A stretch of 64,000 nucleotides of DNA from Winogradskyella psychrotolerans (GTDB lineage: Bacteria; Bacteroidota; Bacteroidia; Flavobacteriales; Flavobacteriaceae). The notes beneath the pieces were generated by a model, which was not told the DNA's origin, searched no databases, and saw only the letters and a list, made by a program, of their open reading frames with translations. Below are positions 1-7,592 of this stretch, one piece after another. Numbering within the stretch: the first letter of the stretch is position 1; each line of letters opens with the position of its first letter. The stretch lies in contig NZ_JAHKPN010000041.1 in assembly GCF_018860545.1 (NCBI RefSeq), positions 1 through 64,000 on the forward strand, in the 5' to 3' direction. The translations under genes were made by a program, and so were the position numbers.

Positions 1-25
1 AGCCAAGAGCTAAGAAGCCCTGCGT

Positions 26-625
26 TTAATAATACAATCTAAAATCCAATACTTTGCAGGCGTTATAATGTCTTTGGTGCAACTCTTCTACCACAGCAAA
101 CATATCATCATCTTCTTTAAATAAATTAAAGAAGGCTTCATCGAGTTTTGTGCTTGCTATGCCATTATAGGCATGACCATAACCAGAAATCGCTTTTGCT
201 CCCGTGATATCTAAAAAATACTGTGCTTCTTCTTCGTCTAAATCTAGAATTTTGGCATTTGAAAAATGTAAAATCTTTCCGTCTAATTGGCCTTCAAAAA
301 GTTCTGCAATTTCCTGTAAACTATAGTAGTAGTCATTTAAACAAATGGTATTGGCTTCTCCCCTAATCACCAAATAGATGATTTCATAATCTTTAAAATA
401 ATGATCATCTACTACCAGCGCGTTTAGGCTATCTTCTAGGCCCTCAATGGTGTCGCAGGTTTTGTAGATACTGGCTATGCCATAGTTTAGGGCCAATTGC
501 TCTAAGTTTTCTTGGGCTTCGGTTACCGTGTTGGCGTCTACATCATCAACTCCTTCTAAGCAATAAATAAAATACTCTGTTTCTGTAATCTGTTCTTGGG
601 GTAATTGTGGTCTTTTTTCTAGCAA
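26..625 (-). CDS. DUF6642-like protein of unknown function
   Basis: A 199-residue soluble acidic protein with no signal peptide or membrane segment. It opens with a strand-rich segment (YFIYCLEGVDD) followed by a helix (EAQENLEQLALNYGI), a second alpha/beta unit (YEIIYLVIRGE) and the stretch YYSLQEIAELFEG. The order and wording resemble the Bacteroidota family called DUF6642, recalled from memory and not checked. The start is a TTG, because no ATG lies in frame upstream or within the first part of the protein. It stands alone; the gene before it lies outside the window. Function is unknown. Confidence 0.65.
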   Translation of the reverse strand: MLEKRPQLPQEQITETEYFIYCLEGVDDVDANTVTEAQENLEQLALNYGIASIYKTCDTIEGLEDSLNALVVDDHYFKDYEIIYLVIRGEANTICLNDYYYSLQEIAELFEGQLDGKILHFSNAKILDLDEEEAQYFLDITGAKAISGYGHAYNGIASTKLDEAFFNLFKEDDDMFAVVEELHQRHYNACKVLDFRLYY

Positions 626-697
626 GCTTCTAAATTTATGCGGCGTTTGTAAAGTGCGAAATTAAAAGAATGTTTTTAATGTTTTTAGTGGTTTGGG

Positions 698-814
698 GTG
701 AAATTTTGTTATGTTTTATATGAATTTGCTTCTAAAAAACAAATTGCTGAAGCTTTTGGTGCTACCAATTTTATGTATTTGTTTGAAATGTTGAAGGAGC
801 GTTATGGTGTTTAG
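698..814 (+). pseudogene. possible C-terminal scrap of a decayed gene
   Basis: In the 263-base spacer between the DUF6642-like gene and the PIN gene, one plus-strand frame reads KKQIAEAFGATNFMYLFEML and ends at a TAG. It looks protein-like (a helix-turn-helix-like pair), but it has only a GTG as possible start and an in-frame stop just upstream. It could be a remnant cut off by insertion of the neighbouring cassette, or chance. The rest of the spacer shows nothing. Confidence 0.25.
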
Positions 815-888
815 ACGGGAACTATTTGTTTAAGTGTTATATCTAATTTAGCTTTTTATCATCACACCAGACCATAGAAATAAAACAA

Positions 889-1338
889 CTAATCTAAAAT
901 ATAAGGAATTACATTTTTTCTCTTATTATATCTTATAATTTTAGTATCAGAAGTTATCAAAGCACATTCCATTGTCATAGCTGCTGCCAATATTTGCTTA
1001 TCGTGATTATCAAAATTATATTTTGGTTCTATATCTTTAATTTTAATGAAGTTTTCTAAAACTTCTTTATCAAAAGGCTGGATTTCCATATTTTCTCTTT
1101 CAAAAATTCTTAAGTAAATCTCGGTTTTAATTCTTTCAGCATCTTCTTCCGTCCTAAACCATTTTTTAAATAACTCAATAAATACAGTGGATGGAAAAAT
1201 TAAATTTATTTCTGTAGAATAAAAAGCACTATCTATTATTTCAATAGACTCTTTGCTAATTGAAATATTAGAACCAATAAGTATTTTTGAAAAATATGAT
1301 ATTAACGCACAAGTATCAACTACATAAGTACTTTTCAT
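889..1338 (-). CDS. PIN-domain protein, predicted ribonuclease
   Basis: 149 residues with the order of a PIN-like nuclease: strand one with the first metal-binding Asp (YVVDTCALISYF, about residue 8), a central helical region with acidic residues (FIELFKKWF), then NHDKQILAAAMTMECALITSD near 115-130 carrying the distal Asp residues. PIN proteins cleave RNA, often as toxins. This one has no small antitoxin beside it. Instead its ATG overlaps the TGA of the upstream small gene by four bases, so it is the last and translationally coupled gene of the four-gene cassette that starts at 4389. Inference: it is the effector of that cassette. PIN fold fairly sure; substrate unknown. Confidence 0.75.
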   Translation of the reverse strand: MKSTYVVDTCALISYFSKILIGSNISISKESIEIIDSAFYSTEINLIFPSTVFIELFKKWFRTEEDAERIKTEIYLRIFERENMEIQPFDKEVLENFIKIKDIEPKYNFDNHDKQILAAAMTMECALITSDTKIIRYNKRKNVIPYILD

Positions 1339-1694
1339 TTCTCTATACGGTTTTGCGCTTCAATTAATTCTTCTTCTAGAGTCAAAGAGGAGCCAAAATC
1401 ATTTTTAAAAAGAGATTCTAAAAACCGAATATCTCCTTCTTGTATTTCAAAATGGCAAGTATCCACCTGTGAATAGATACTTTGAACTAAATTAGAACAA
1501 TCAATACCTCTTTTTTCTAATTGTTCAATCACGATAGATAAAAAATGATTAAACGAGATTAACTTTCTTTGCCATGAGATGGAGTCATTAAATAAATCGT
1601 TTATGTATTCATTATCATCTTCAAAATCTTTATGTTTCAATAATAGTACCGAAACAAATTCTTTTAATTCAATAGGCGTAAATATGTGATACAA
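1335..1694 (-). CDS. small unknown protein between ATPase and PIN nuclease
   Basis: About 119 residues, mostly helical and acidic (for example LEEELIEAQNRIEK at the C-terminus), with no motif I recognise. No ATG start exists. A TTG one base after the ATPase stop (position 1694) is the most economical start. Another TTG at 1781 would add 29 very basic residues and overlap the ATPase gene by 86 bases. The stop overlaps the PIN start (ATGA). Its position just before the nuclease suggests an adaptor or inhibitor of it, but this is inference from gene order only. Confidence 0.6.
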   Translation of the reverse strand: MYHIFTPIELKEFVSVLLLKHKDFEDDNEYINDLFNDSISWQRKLISFNHFLSIVIEQLEKRGIDCSNLVQSIYSQVDTCHFEIQEGDIRFLESLFKNDFGSSLTLEEELIEAQNRIEK

Positions 1695-1695
1695 T

Positions 1696-3096
1696 TTATT
1701 TAGTTTTTGATTTTTTAAATAAATCTTCTGTCGATTCGGAAGAAATATCTTCGTTTTTACCGTTGACAGATTCTTCCTCAACTTTTCCTAACTGACTATT
1801 TACAAATGCTTCATCAATAGATTCTATTTTCTGATCAGCAGCTTTCTCAATTAATCTATGGGCATTTGCTAAAATTGTAGAAGCATTTAATTCTGCTTTT
1901 TCACTAATTATTTTTACTGCTTCTTTTGTAAAAGGATTAAGGCTGTCTTTTTTAGAATCAATTCTATATTTCTCCAAGTATTTCTCTAACATTAGTACAG
2001 CGTGATCTATAGTTAACTTATCAAACCTTATTACATTCAAAGCATTATCATCATTCATAGGACTTCTTCTATCCATACCAGAAACTGCCCATGCTTCCTC
2101 TACTAATCTTGGTACACCAGCGTGCAATACTAAAATTAAATTATAAAATCCAATTTTTGCATTTTCTAAAATACCATCAAAGAAATTAGTTCTTAGCTCA
2201 AGAGCAAATTCTTGTTTAAGTTTTTTACTCTGAAAGTCAGGTATTCTTTCAAAGTCATCGACGATTAAATATGCTCCATTAAATCCAGCGGCTTCAAAAA
2301 GTAATACTAAGTCGTTAAATAGAAATTCAATTCTATCTTTACCTTTCTTAAGTGTTTCATAATAACATTTTTTAAAGTCTTTTTGATTAGTTATTTGTGT
2401 TGAAAAATATGTTGATTTATCCTTATTTAATGGAAAGGTATTGTTCGTTTTCTTTAATATTTCGTTTTCTTTATATATTTCTTTTGTTATTGACGCGATT
2501 TCTATATTATTTTCTCTGTACCATTTTAAGTCATTAAGCTTATCAACTAAATCATCTTCAGTTTCAAAATTATCAGTATCAGCATTAGGATATAATTCAT
2601 TTATTACTCCTAACCTTAACGATGCCAAAGAATAATTTATTAAATTTTTATCTAAAATTGTATCAAAAATCAAATCAGTAAAACTATAGAATGTCTTAGT
2701 CCTTCCACTTACTTCTGGGGTTATATGTAAACCAAAACATTTGTTTTGTTCATTTGATATATCCAAACAATATTCTTCATTTATTTCTTCCAATAAATTG
2801 AGTGCAAATGCAGATTTACCATTACCTCTACCAACATATGAATAATCAAGAATATAACCCAATCTTATATGATTCGGATCACTTTGCGGAACTTTGATGA
2901 AATTTTTTATTATTTGCTCATGCTCTTTTTCTCTAATTCTTGATTCATAAATACTTCCATTGTATCTAATATCATCATTATTTTTATTAACATAAGGTGT
3001 ATTTGGAAATGGGTTTTCTTTAAGATTAAGAAACTGATAACGACCTTCGCTATCTATGCTATGTTTGGATTTTGGTTTTCTTAATAAATTTGACAT
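1696..3096 (-). CDS. AAA/ORC-like P-loop ATPase of the PIN cassette
   Basis: 466 residues. An N-terminal NLKENPFPNTPY segment resembles the start of ExeA/TniB/ORC-type AAA ATPases. A Walker A motif GRGNGKSAF lies around residues 88-96 and a Walker B motif AYLIVDDFERIP around 275-285. Possible sensor residues follow (LVLHAG) with a helical lid, and the tail is acidic and low-complexity. Such ATPases act as switches that load or gate partner proteins on nucleic acid. It follows the upstream 429-residue gene after three bases and is followed almost directly by the small gene and PIN nuclease. The ATPase fold is clear; the specific family was not identified. Confidence 0.75.
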   Translation of the reverse strand: MSNLLRKPKSKHSIDSEGRYQFLNLKENPFPNTPYVNKNNDDIRYNGSIYESRIREKEHEQIIKNFIKVPQSDPNHIRLGYILDYSYVGRGNGKSAFALNLLEEINEEYCLDISNEQNKCFGLHITPEVSGRTKTFYSFTDLIFDTILDKNLINYSLASLRLGVINELYPNADTDNFETEDDLVDKLNDLKWYRENNIEIASITKEIYKENEILKKTNNTFPLNKDKSTYFSTQITNQKDFKKCYYETLKKGKDRIEFLFNDLVLLFEAAGFNGAYLIVDDFERIPDFQSKKLKQEFALELRTNFFDGILENAKIGFYNLILVLHAGVPRLVEEAWAVSGMDRRSPMNDDNALNVIRFDKLTIDHAVLMLEKYLEKYRIDSKKDSLNPFTKEAVKIISEKAELNASTILANAHRLIEKAADQKIESIDEAFVNSQLGKVEEESVNGKNEDISSESTEDLFKKSKTK

Positions 3097-3099
3097 AAT

Positions 3100-4389
3100 C
3101 TATTTTTTATAATCTATAGCAATTATATTTTTTTGCTGATTGTTAATTATTACTGGTTCTCTCTTCAAATACATTGCACTAGTTTCTTGTGGTAATCTAT
3201 CTGCCTCAAGGGATATTTGTATTTTAGTTTCACCTTTTAAGCTTTCATTATAAGTTTCTTGAAGAAAATTATTAAATATAAAAGTAGGTAATTTAAGTTT
3301 ATAACATACTTTTTCTCTTAAGTCTGAAATTCTTATAAAATTTGTTCTTTTATTATTTTTTAAATCAAAATAAGAATTGTGCAAAGTATCAATAAATTTA
3401 TTTTTATTATTCTTCCATTTAGGTTTATGTATAAATAAAAACTCTCCTTGTCCATAATCGTAAGCTTTTACTAAATCATTGTTTTTATTATCCTCAACTA
3501 TAATTGAAGTTGGATAAACAAGTCTTCCATCAAAATTAGGATAAAATTCAGTTGTATGAATTACGCCTAGTTGCTTACCTCTTTCAACCCAGATATTGAA
3601 TGTCGTAAAAGAAAAAGGATACTCATAAATTTCGTTTAAAAAATAATTTAACCAAAATTTTCTAAATCTTCCAATTATTGCATTGTACTTTAACGAATTA
3701 AATAAATTATCTAAATCACCTGAGACTAATATATCATCATCTATTAACTTTTTAATAAGCTCTTTCTCAGGTTCTTTGAGAGACATTTTAACTGATAAAA
3801 ATTTCTCTATATCTTTTTCAAGCGTAACTCTTAATTTGTTAGAGTATTTAATTAGATGATTGTTAGTTTTCATCTCCTTTTTGTCAAACCCTAATTTTCT
3901 CGGAGAATAAATAGGGAATATTAGTAATCCATTCTTACTACTGTTCTGTTCATAACAGAGTTTAATTAAATGATAAAATGCAGAGTACTTCTTTTCTAAA
4001 ATTTTTAAAATCACATCATAAAAAGCTCTTTTGTCTCTAAGCCCAATATTCAGTGTGTTCCTTCCTTTCTTTGTTAAAGACAATAAATGCTCTTTTTCAT
4101 TTAACAAACCACAAGATAATGATTCACTAATTACCTGCTTAAAAGTGTATTTATATCTTGCTACCTGAGAATCAGATAATTCTTCACTATCATCAATGAT
4201 AAGTTTTTTATATTTTGATTCTCCTAGTCTTTCTTTTTCTTTTAATGTTTTGAAGACTGTAAAGATTTTTTGTGGATCATCTGAGATATTGCAACTTTGT
4301 AGAAGTATGAGAAAATAATCTAAGAAATAGAATTTCTTAACTCCTTGTGGAGTTGATTCAGTAATATTAAAAAAATTTCTTTTACTCAC
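3100..4389 (-). CDS. large unknown protein, first gene of the PIN/ATPase cassette
   Basis: 429 residues starting with GTG (no in-frame ATG upstream). The N-terminal 110 residues look like a helical winged-helix region, ending in LLSLTKKGRNTLNIG. The middle is Lys-rich and helical. The C-terminal part (about 330-429) is a mixed alpha/beta segment with RLPQETSAMYLKREPVI. No catalytic motif is visible. A TATCTTTG promoter element lies 25 bases upstream, so the cassette likely has its own promoter. It may be the DNA- or RNA-recognition component. The reading frame is long, intact and tightly packed with the ATPase gene, so it is a real gene even though the family is unknown. Confidence 0.6.
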   Translation of the reverse strand: MSKRNFFNITESTPQGVKKFYFLDYFLILLQSCNISDDPQKIFTVFKTLKEKERLGESKYKKLIIDDSEELSDSQVARYKYTFKQVISESLSCGLLNEKEHLLSLTKKGRNTLNIGLRDKRAFYDVILKILEKKYSAFYHLIKLCYEQNSSKNGLLIFPIYSPRKLGFDKKEMKTNNHLIKYSNKLRVTLEKDIEKFLSVKMSLKEPEKELIKKLIDDDILVSGDLDNLFNSLKYNAIIGRFRKFWLNYFLNEIYEYPFSFTTFNIWVERGKQLGVIHTTEFYPNFDGRLVYPTSIIVEDNKNNDLVKAYDYGQGEFLFIHKPKWKNNKNKFIDTLHNSYFDLKNNKRTNFIRISDLREKVCYKLKLPTFIFNNFLQETYNESLKGETKIQISLEADRLPQETSAMYLKREPVIINNQQKNIIAIDYKK

Positions 4390-4413
4390 TATCCAATCAT
4401 TTTATTGATATAT

Positions 4414-4421
4414 CAAAGATA
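4414..4421 (-). promoter_or_regulatory. -7 element of the PIN/ATPase cassette
   Basis: Minus strand reads TATCTTTG, an exact match to the Bacteroidota -7 consensus TAnnTTTG, 25 bases before the GTG at 4389. No convincing TTG at -33. Confidence 0.5.
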
Positions 4422-4432
4422 ATATAAATTAA

Positions 4433-4561
4433 CACGATTTACTTTGTACTTCCAATCAAACGCTCCAATTAAAAATCAAAGCCAAACGATACGCACTATC
4501 TCTAAACCAGCAAATCTACCAGAACCAGCAAAATCGCGCCATTATAGAAATCTGTTTTTAA
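4433..4561 (+). pseudogene. possible gene remnant upstream of the cassette
   Basis: The 209-base spacer between the cassette and the NAD-kinase-like gene holds a plus-strand open stretch without a start (LKIKAKRYALSLNQQIYQNQ) ending in TAA. It reads like a helical protein end but has no promoter or ATG. Together with the scrap at 698-814 it may mark old sequence on both sides of an inserted cassette. Could be chance in AT-rich DNA. Confidence 0.2.
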
Positions 4562-4598
4562 AAGCAATACATTGACATCGGTTTTAATAACTCAAACT

Positions 4599-5519
4599 TC
4601 AAACCACCAAATTAGCTTTCTCATCAGCTAATCCAATATCCACAACACTACCAGAGTTAAAATTTAAAAAATCAGATTCAATACCATCACTAAAGATGAT
4701 GCCTTTTGTAGGCATATTGGATTCTATTTTTAATGTGGTGTTTTCTGTTATGATGCCGTAACCGATATTAGTTTGTGATTGTTTACTTAAGAATGGTTCT
4801 CTTACGACAAAGACAAGTTGGTTGGCATTCCATTCTAATTTGTTGCTACAACGACTTTCATTATGAAAATATTCAGAAATATTATTCGTCATATTAAAAA
4901 TAGAACTTAACCAACCTGTAGAACCTGCTCCTGTTGATACTATAATACCACTAGAGGATTGTTGTTCTTTGATGCCCTTATATTCTATGCTATATCTAGA
5001 CGATACGTGTGAATCTGCACCGATGTAAAAATCATTAAAAGCCAATAATTCTTGGCCATCGTTTAAAGTAGCTTTCGCCATGGTGACTTGTTTGGAGTCG
5101 TATGTTCCTTTAAGCATCTTTTTGAGCAGGTTTTTTAAATCGTTGGGTGCATGTTTTAATAGAATACCATCATAGCGTTTAGGATCTGGGTTGATACCTA
5201 TGATTGGTAATCCGTTAACGTATTTAGCTGTATTAGCGACTAAGCCATCTTGCCCAATGACGAGTACGATATCTTTTGCTGTAAACATATAGGTTGGCAG
5301 AAAAGACCGATTGATCACTTTGTATTTGAGACCATCGGTGATGCTTGTTTTAATTTTTGAAAGGGATTCATAAAACGTATGATGTTCGCTTTCAAAAAAG
5401 GCAAAGTCTCTACCAGAACTTTCAATATAAAATTTGGCTTGCGCTTTAGAGTTGAATCTTTCGATTAATTGCTCAAGCCGTGTTTTGTCTCTAATTATTA
5501 TGACGTTTTCGAATTTCAT
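4599..5519 (-). CDS. NAD-kinase-like (PF01513-type) protein
   Basis: 306 residues with the two-domain plan of ATP-NAD kinases. The GGDGT motif appears as IGQDGLVANT (Asp near 91), followed by PIIGINPDP. FNDFYIGADSH stands where NE and Asp residues bind NAD, and IIVSTGAGSTGW replaces the usual STPTGSTAY. The catalytic Asp is kept but GGDGT is altered (GQDGL), so kinase activity is uncertain; it may bind NAD or another nucleotide. One base separates it from the SPFH gene upstream, so both are in one operon under the promoter at 6570-6600. It is unlikely to be the main NAD kinase because of the altered motif. Confidence 0.7.
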   Translation of the reverse strand: MKFENVIIIRDKTRLEQLIERFNSKAQAKFYIESSGRDFAFFESEHHTFYESLSKIKTSITDGLKYKVINRSFLPTYMFTAKDIVLVIGQDGLVANTAKYVNGLPIIGINPDPKRYDGILLKHAPNDLKNLLKKMLKGTYDSKQVTMAKATLNDGQELLAFNDFYIGADSHVSSRYSIEYKGIKEQQSSSGIIVSTGAGSTGWLSSIFNMTNNISEYFHNESRCSNKLEWNANQLVFVVREPFLSKQSQTNIGYGIITENTTLKIESNMPTKGIIFSDGIESDFLNFNSGSVVDIGLADEKANLVV

Positions 5520-5520
5520 G

Positions 5521-6531
5521 TTATTTACTTTTGGTAAGAGACTCTAATAAGTCTGGAGAGATATTAAGATTTCCAATTTTATCTGCATTTTCCGCCAATT
5601 CTCTAAAGGCTAATGCGATGTTATTGCTTGGATCATTGCCGTTATTACTGATGGCCATTAGGGTTTTCCAGTCTAGCTCTTTGTATGGTTTTAAGTTGGC
5701 ATTTAATACATACTCCTTCACATCTGCTTCTTTTTTCTCGTTGGTTACTTGAATATCTATAAGCGCTTTCTTTTGTTCTTCTAGAGCGATACTAGAGGTC
5801 ATATTCATTTCGTTAAGTTTCTGCTCGTTTTCTTGCTTTACCACATCGGTTTCCATTTTCTTTTCTACAATTTGCTTTTGCTTCTCTTCTACTGCTATTT
5901 CCGTATTAAGTTCACTTTCTTTGATGATGCGTTCTTGTTCTACGGCAAAATTTCTACGCTCATAAACTGCTTGATCGGCTTCTTTTTGTAAAGACTCTCT
6001 TGTTTGTGCTTCTAAGGCTCTTGCCATTTCTGGATTTGGAGAGACGCCAAGTACATTGACACTAAGAATTTCTAGGCCTAACATTTTTACGGTTTTAGAG
6101 TCTTGCACGCTAGTGAATATTTCGTTTTCGATGCCTTCTAATTGTCGTAAGGCTTCTTTAAGACTTAGTTTCTGAATAATAGAGGCACTTGCTGTTTGTG
6201 CTTCATTAATAATACGTTGTTGTATTTTTTCGTAGTCGCTCTTTAAATACTGTTTTTTACTATTGACTGTAAAGTCTAAAGTCTCTGCGAGTTGCTTTGG
6301 CTGTACAATTTTATAAGTCACTTGACCTTGTATGGTCACCTCTTGGTAATCTTTAGTGGTTTCGTTAAATACAAATTGAAAATCATTACTCTGCACCGGA
6401 ATAGACACTATTGATGCATTTGGAGAGAAATAAAAGAATGATAATCCTCTTCCCTCTTTCTTAATTTTTCCGTTTTGATAATGAATAACGTAATTCATTG
6501 AGTCGAATTTGATATAATTTATTCCTAACAT
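5521..6531 (-). CDS. SPFH/band-7 domain protein
   Basis: 336 residues. An SPFH (stomatin/prohibitin/flotillin/HflK) domain spans about 15-185, with TIQGQVTYKI and the helix-rich LSLKEALRQLEGIENEIF. It is followed by a long charged coiled coil (190-270) typical of flotillin-like scaffolds, and a short C-terminal tail. No N-terminal membrane segment is visible, unlike membrane flotillins, so it may be a cytosolic or peripheral oligomeric scaffold. It is first in an operon with the NAD-kinase-like gene and downstream of a Nudix-type regulator. This pairing suggests a nucleotide (NAD)-linked role, which is inference. Confidence 0.8.
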   Translation of the reverse strand: MLGINYIKFDSMNYVIHYQNGKIKKEGRGLSFFYFSPNASIVSIPVQSNDFQFVFNETTKDYQEVTIQGQVTYKIVQPKQLAETLDFTVNSKKQYLKSDYEKIQQRIINEAQTASASIIQKLSLKEALRQLEGIENEIFTSVQDSKTVKMLGLEILSVNVLGVSPNPEMARALEAQTRESLQKEADQAVYERRNFAVEQERIIKESELNTEIAVEEKQKQIVEKKMETDVVKQENEQKLNEMNMTSSIALEEQKKALIDIQVTNEKKEADVKEYVLNANLKPYKELDWKTLMAISNNGNDPSNNIALAFRELAENADKIGNLNISPDLLESLTKSK

Positions 6532-6569
6532 AATATGAAGTATTTAAGGTTATTTGCGTAATTATAACA

Positions 6570-6600
6570 CAAATGTAAATCGAAATAAATTATCCACCAA
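6570..6600 (-). promoter_or_regulatory. promoter of SPFH/NAD-kinase-like operon
   Basis: On the minus strand TTG (6600-6598), 20 bases, then TACATTTG (6577-6570): a full Bacteroidota -33/-7 pair with typical spacing, 39 bases before the SPFH ATG. Confidence 0.7.
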
Positions 6601-6608
6601 CTTTATTA

Positions 6609-6625
6609 TGCGTTATTTTTACGCA
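6609..6625. promoter_or_regulatory. operator-like palindrome for the Nudix-type regulator
   Basis: TGCGT, 7-base spacer TATTTTT, ACGCA. It sits just upstream of the -33 box of the SPFH promoter. The layout (5+ base arms around CGT/ACG, 7-base ATTTTT-type spacer) matches the stronger site at 60497-60519 beside the second Nudix-type regulator. This points to NrtR-family binding. Confidence 0.55.
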
Positions 6626-6654
6626 AACTATTTAAAGTGTTGATTTAAAAGGGT

Positions 6655-7332
6655 TTATATTTCGAATATAATACCTTCTTCTTTTAATTGGAAATAACGT
6701 TTGGGATTGAATTGGAATAAATTTGCTGGTCGACCAGACCCTTTTGATACTTTTTCATCGAGTTCATCTAACACATTTAAGCCCACTATTTTCTTACGGA
6801 AGTTACGTCTGTCGATATCGCGACCTAGTAAAGTAGTATACAGTTTTTCTAAGTCTGAGAACGGGAATTTTTTATCTAATAATTCAAAGCCTATAGGCTC
6901 GTAGGTTATTTTACCTTGCAAGCGCTCTATTGCTGCTTTTAAGATTACTTTATGGTCGAATGCTAATTTTGGTAATTCATTAATATTAAACCACTGTACT
7001 TGTTCGGCATCCGTTGAAGCCACAATTTTATAAGCGTTTGGTCGTACCAGTCCAAAATAGGCCACAGACACTACTCTACCTCTTGGGTCTCGGCTTGGCT
7101 TTCCGAAGGTGTATAGTTGTTCTAGATAATTAATCTTAATCCCTGTTTCTTCATGTAGTTCTCTTTCAACAGCTTCCTCTAAGGATTCTTCATTAAATAC
7201 AAAACCACCAGGAATAGCCCATTCTCCTTTAAATGGTTCGTATTTTCTTTTGATTAATAATACAGATATGTTGCCTTCTTCGTAACCGAATACAACAGCA
7301 TCTACAGAAAGTTTTATAGATTGATTACTCAT
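6655..7332 (-). CDS. NrtR/AraR-family Nudix-type transcription regulator
   Basis: 225 residues from the ATG at 7332. The longer frame begins with a GTG that lies on the -7 element, so it is rejected. The N-terminal Nudix domain (about 5-140) has a complete Nudix box: G-x5-E-x7-REL-x-EE-x-G-I within FNEESLEEAVERELHEETGI. The C-terminal part (150-225) is the winged-helix domain of the NrtR family (RDIDRRNFRKKI). NrtR proteins sense ADP-ribose or sugars and repress NAD or sugar genes. With an intact box it might still hydrolyse a nucleotide. It lies upstream of the SPFH/NAD-kinase-like operon, whose promoter carries a matching palindrome. Confidence 0.82.
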   Translation of the reverse strand: MSNQSIKLSVDAVVFGYEEGNISVLLIKRKYEPFKGEWAIPGGFVFNEESLEEAVERELHEETGIKINYLEQLYTFGKPSRDPRGRVVSVAYFGLVRPNAYKIVASTDAEQVQWFNINELPKLAFDHKVILKAAIERLQGKITYEPIGFELLDKKFPFSDLEKLYTTLLGRDIDRRNFRKKIVGLNVLDELDEKVSKGSGRPANLFQFNPKRYFQLKEEGIIFEI

Positions 7333-7349
7333 TATGTGTAGTTTGTACA

Positions 7350-7357
7350 CAAAAGTA
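7350..7357 (-). promoter_or_regulatory. -7 element of the Nudix-type regulator gene
   Basis: Minus strand TACTTTTG matches TAnnTTTG and ends 18 bases before the ATG at 7332. It decides the start, since transcription must begin downstream of the GTG at 7350. Confidence 0.55.
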
Positions 7358-7393
7358 TAAATTTAAACTTGGTTGTACTAACGGTGGATTTAA

Positions 7394-7425
7394 ATTCTTG
7401 GATTCTTGGATTCTTGGATTCTTGG
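7394..7425 (+). repeat. tandem 8-bp repeat (ATTCTTGG)x4
   Basis: Four perfect head-to-tail copies of ATTCTTGG, followed by a looser AT-rich repeat (TTAGATTGTTAGA twice, up to about 7470). In the spacer between the kinase and Nudix genes; likely slippage-prone filler. Confidence 0.85.
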
Positions 7426-7469
7426 ATGATTAGATTGTTAGACTCAGTTAGATTGTTAGATGATTAGAT

Positions 7470-7582
7470 AGTTCTCGATACATTTCTTAATGCTTCGTTG
7501 TACTTCTCATTAAGAAGCACTCGAACTGACGTGAAGGTTCTCGATACATCCTGACAGAAAAAGTCGGGACACTCCAACTGAT
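7470..7582 (+). repeat. dispersed flavobacterial repeat, two tandem copies
   Basis: Two units start with GTTCTCGATACAT (7471 and 7537) and end with CACTCGAACTGAC or a degenerate form (7518-7530; 7568-7580). Each carries a stem: TTCTTAATG/CATTAAGAA in the first, TCCTGAC/GTCGGGA (one wobble) in the second. The same ends occur at 37023-37065 and 61869-61991 in this window. Confidence 0.75.
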
Positions 7583-7592
7583 CTCAACGGTT

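Noticed and set aside
889-1338. Simple VapBC-type toxin-antitoxin pair
   Set aside because: The gene upstream is not a small antitoxin; the PIN gene is coupled to a larger ATPase cassette.
4599-5519. Housekeeping nadK
   Set aside because: The GGDGT motif is altered and the gene is tied to an SPFH protein; a canonical enzyme is expected elsewhere but could not be checked.
7394-7582. Possible CRISPR array
   Set aside because: Repeats are 8 bases in tandem with no spacers, then hairpin elements; no cas genes.
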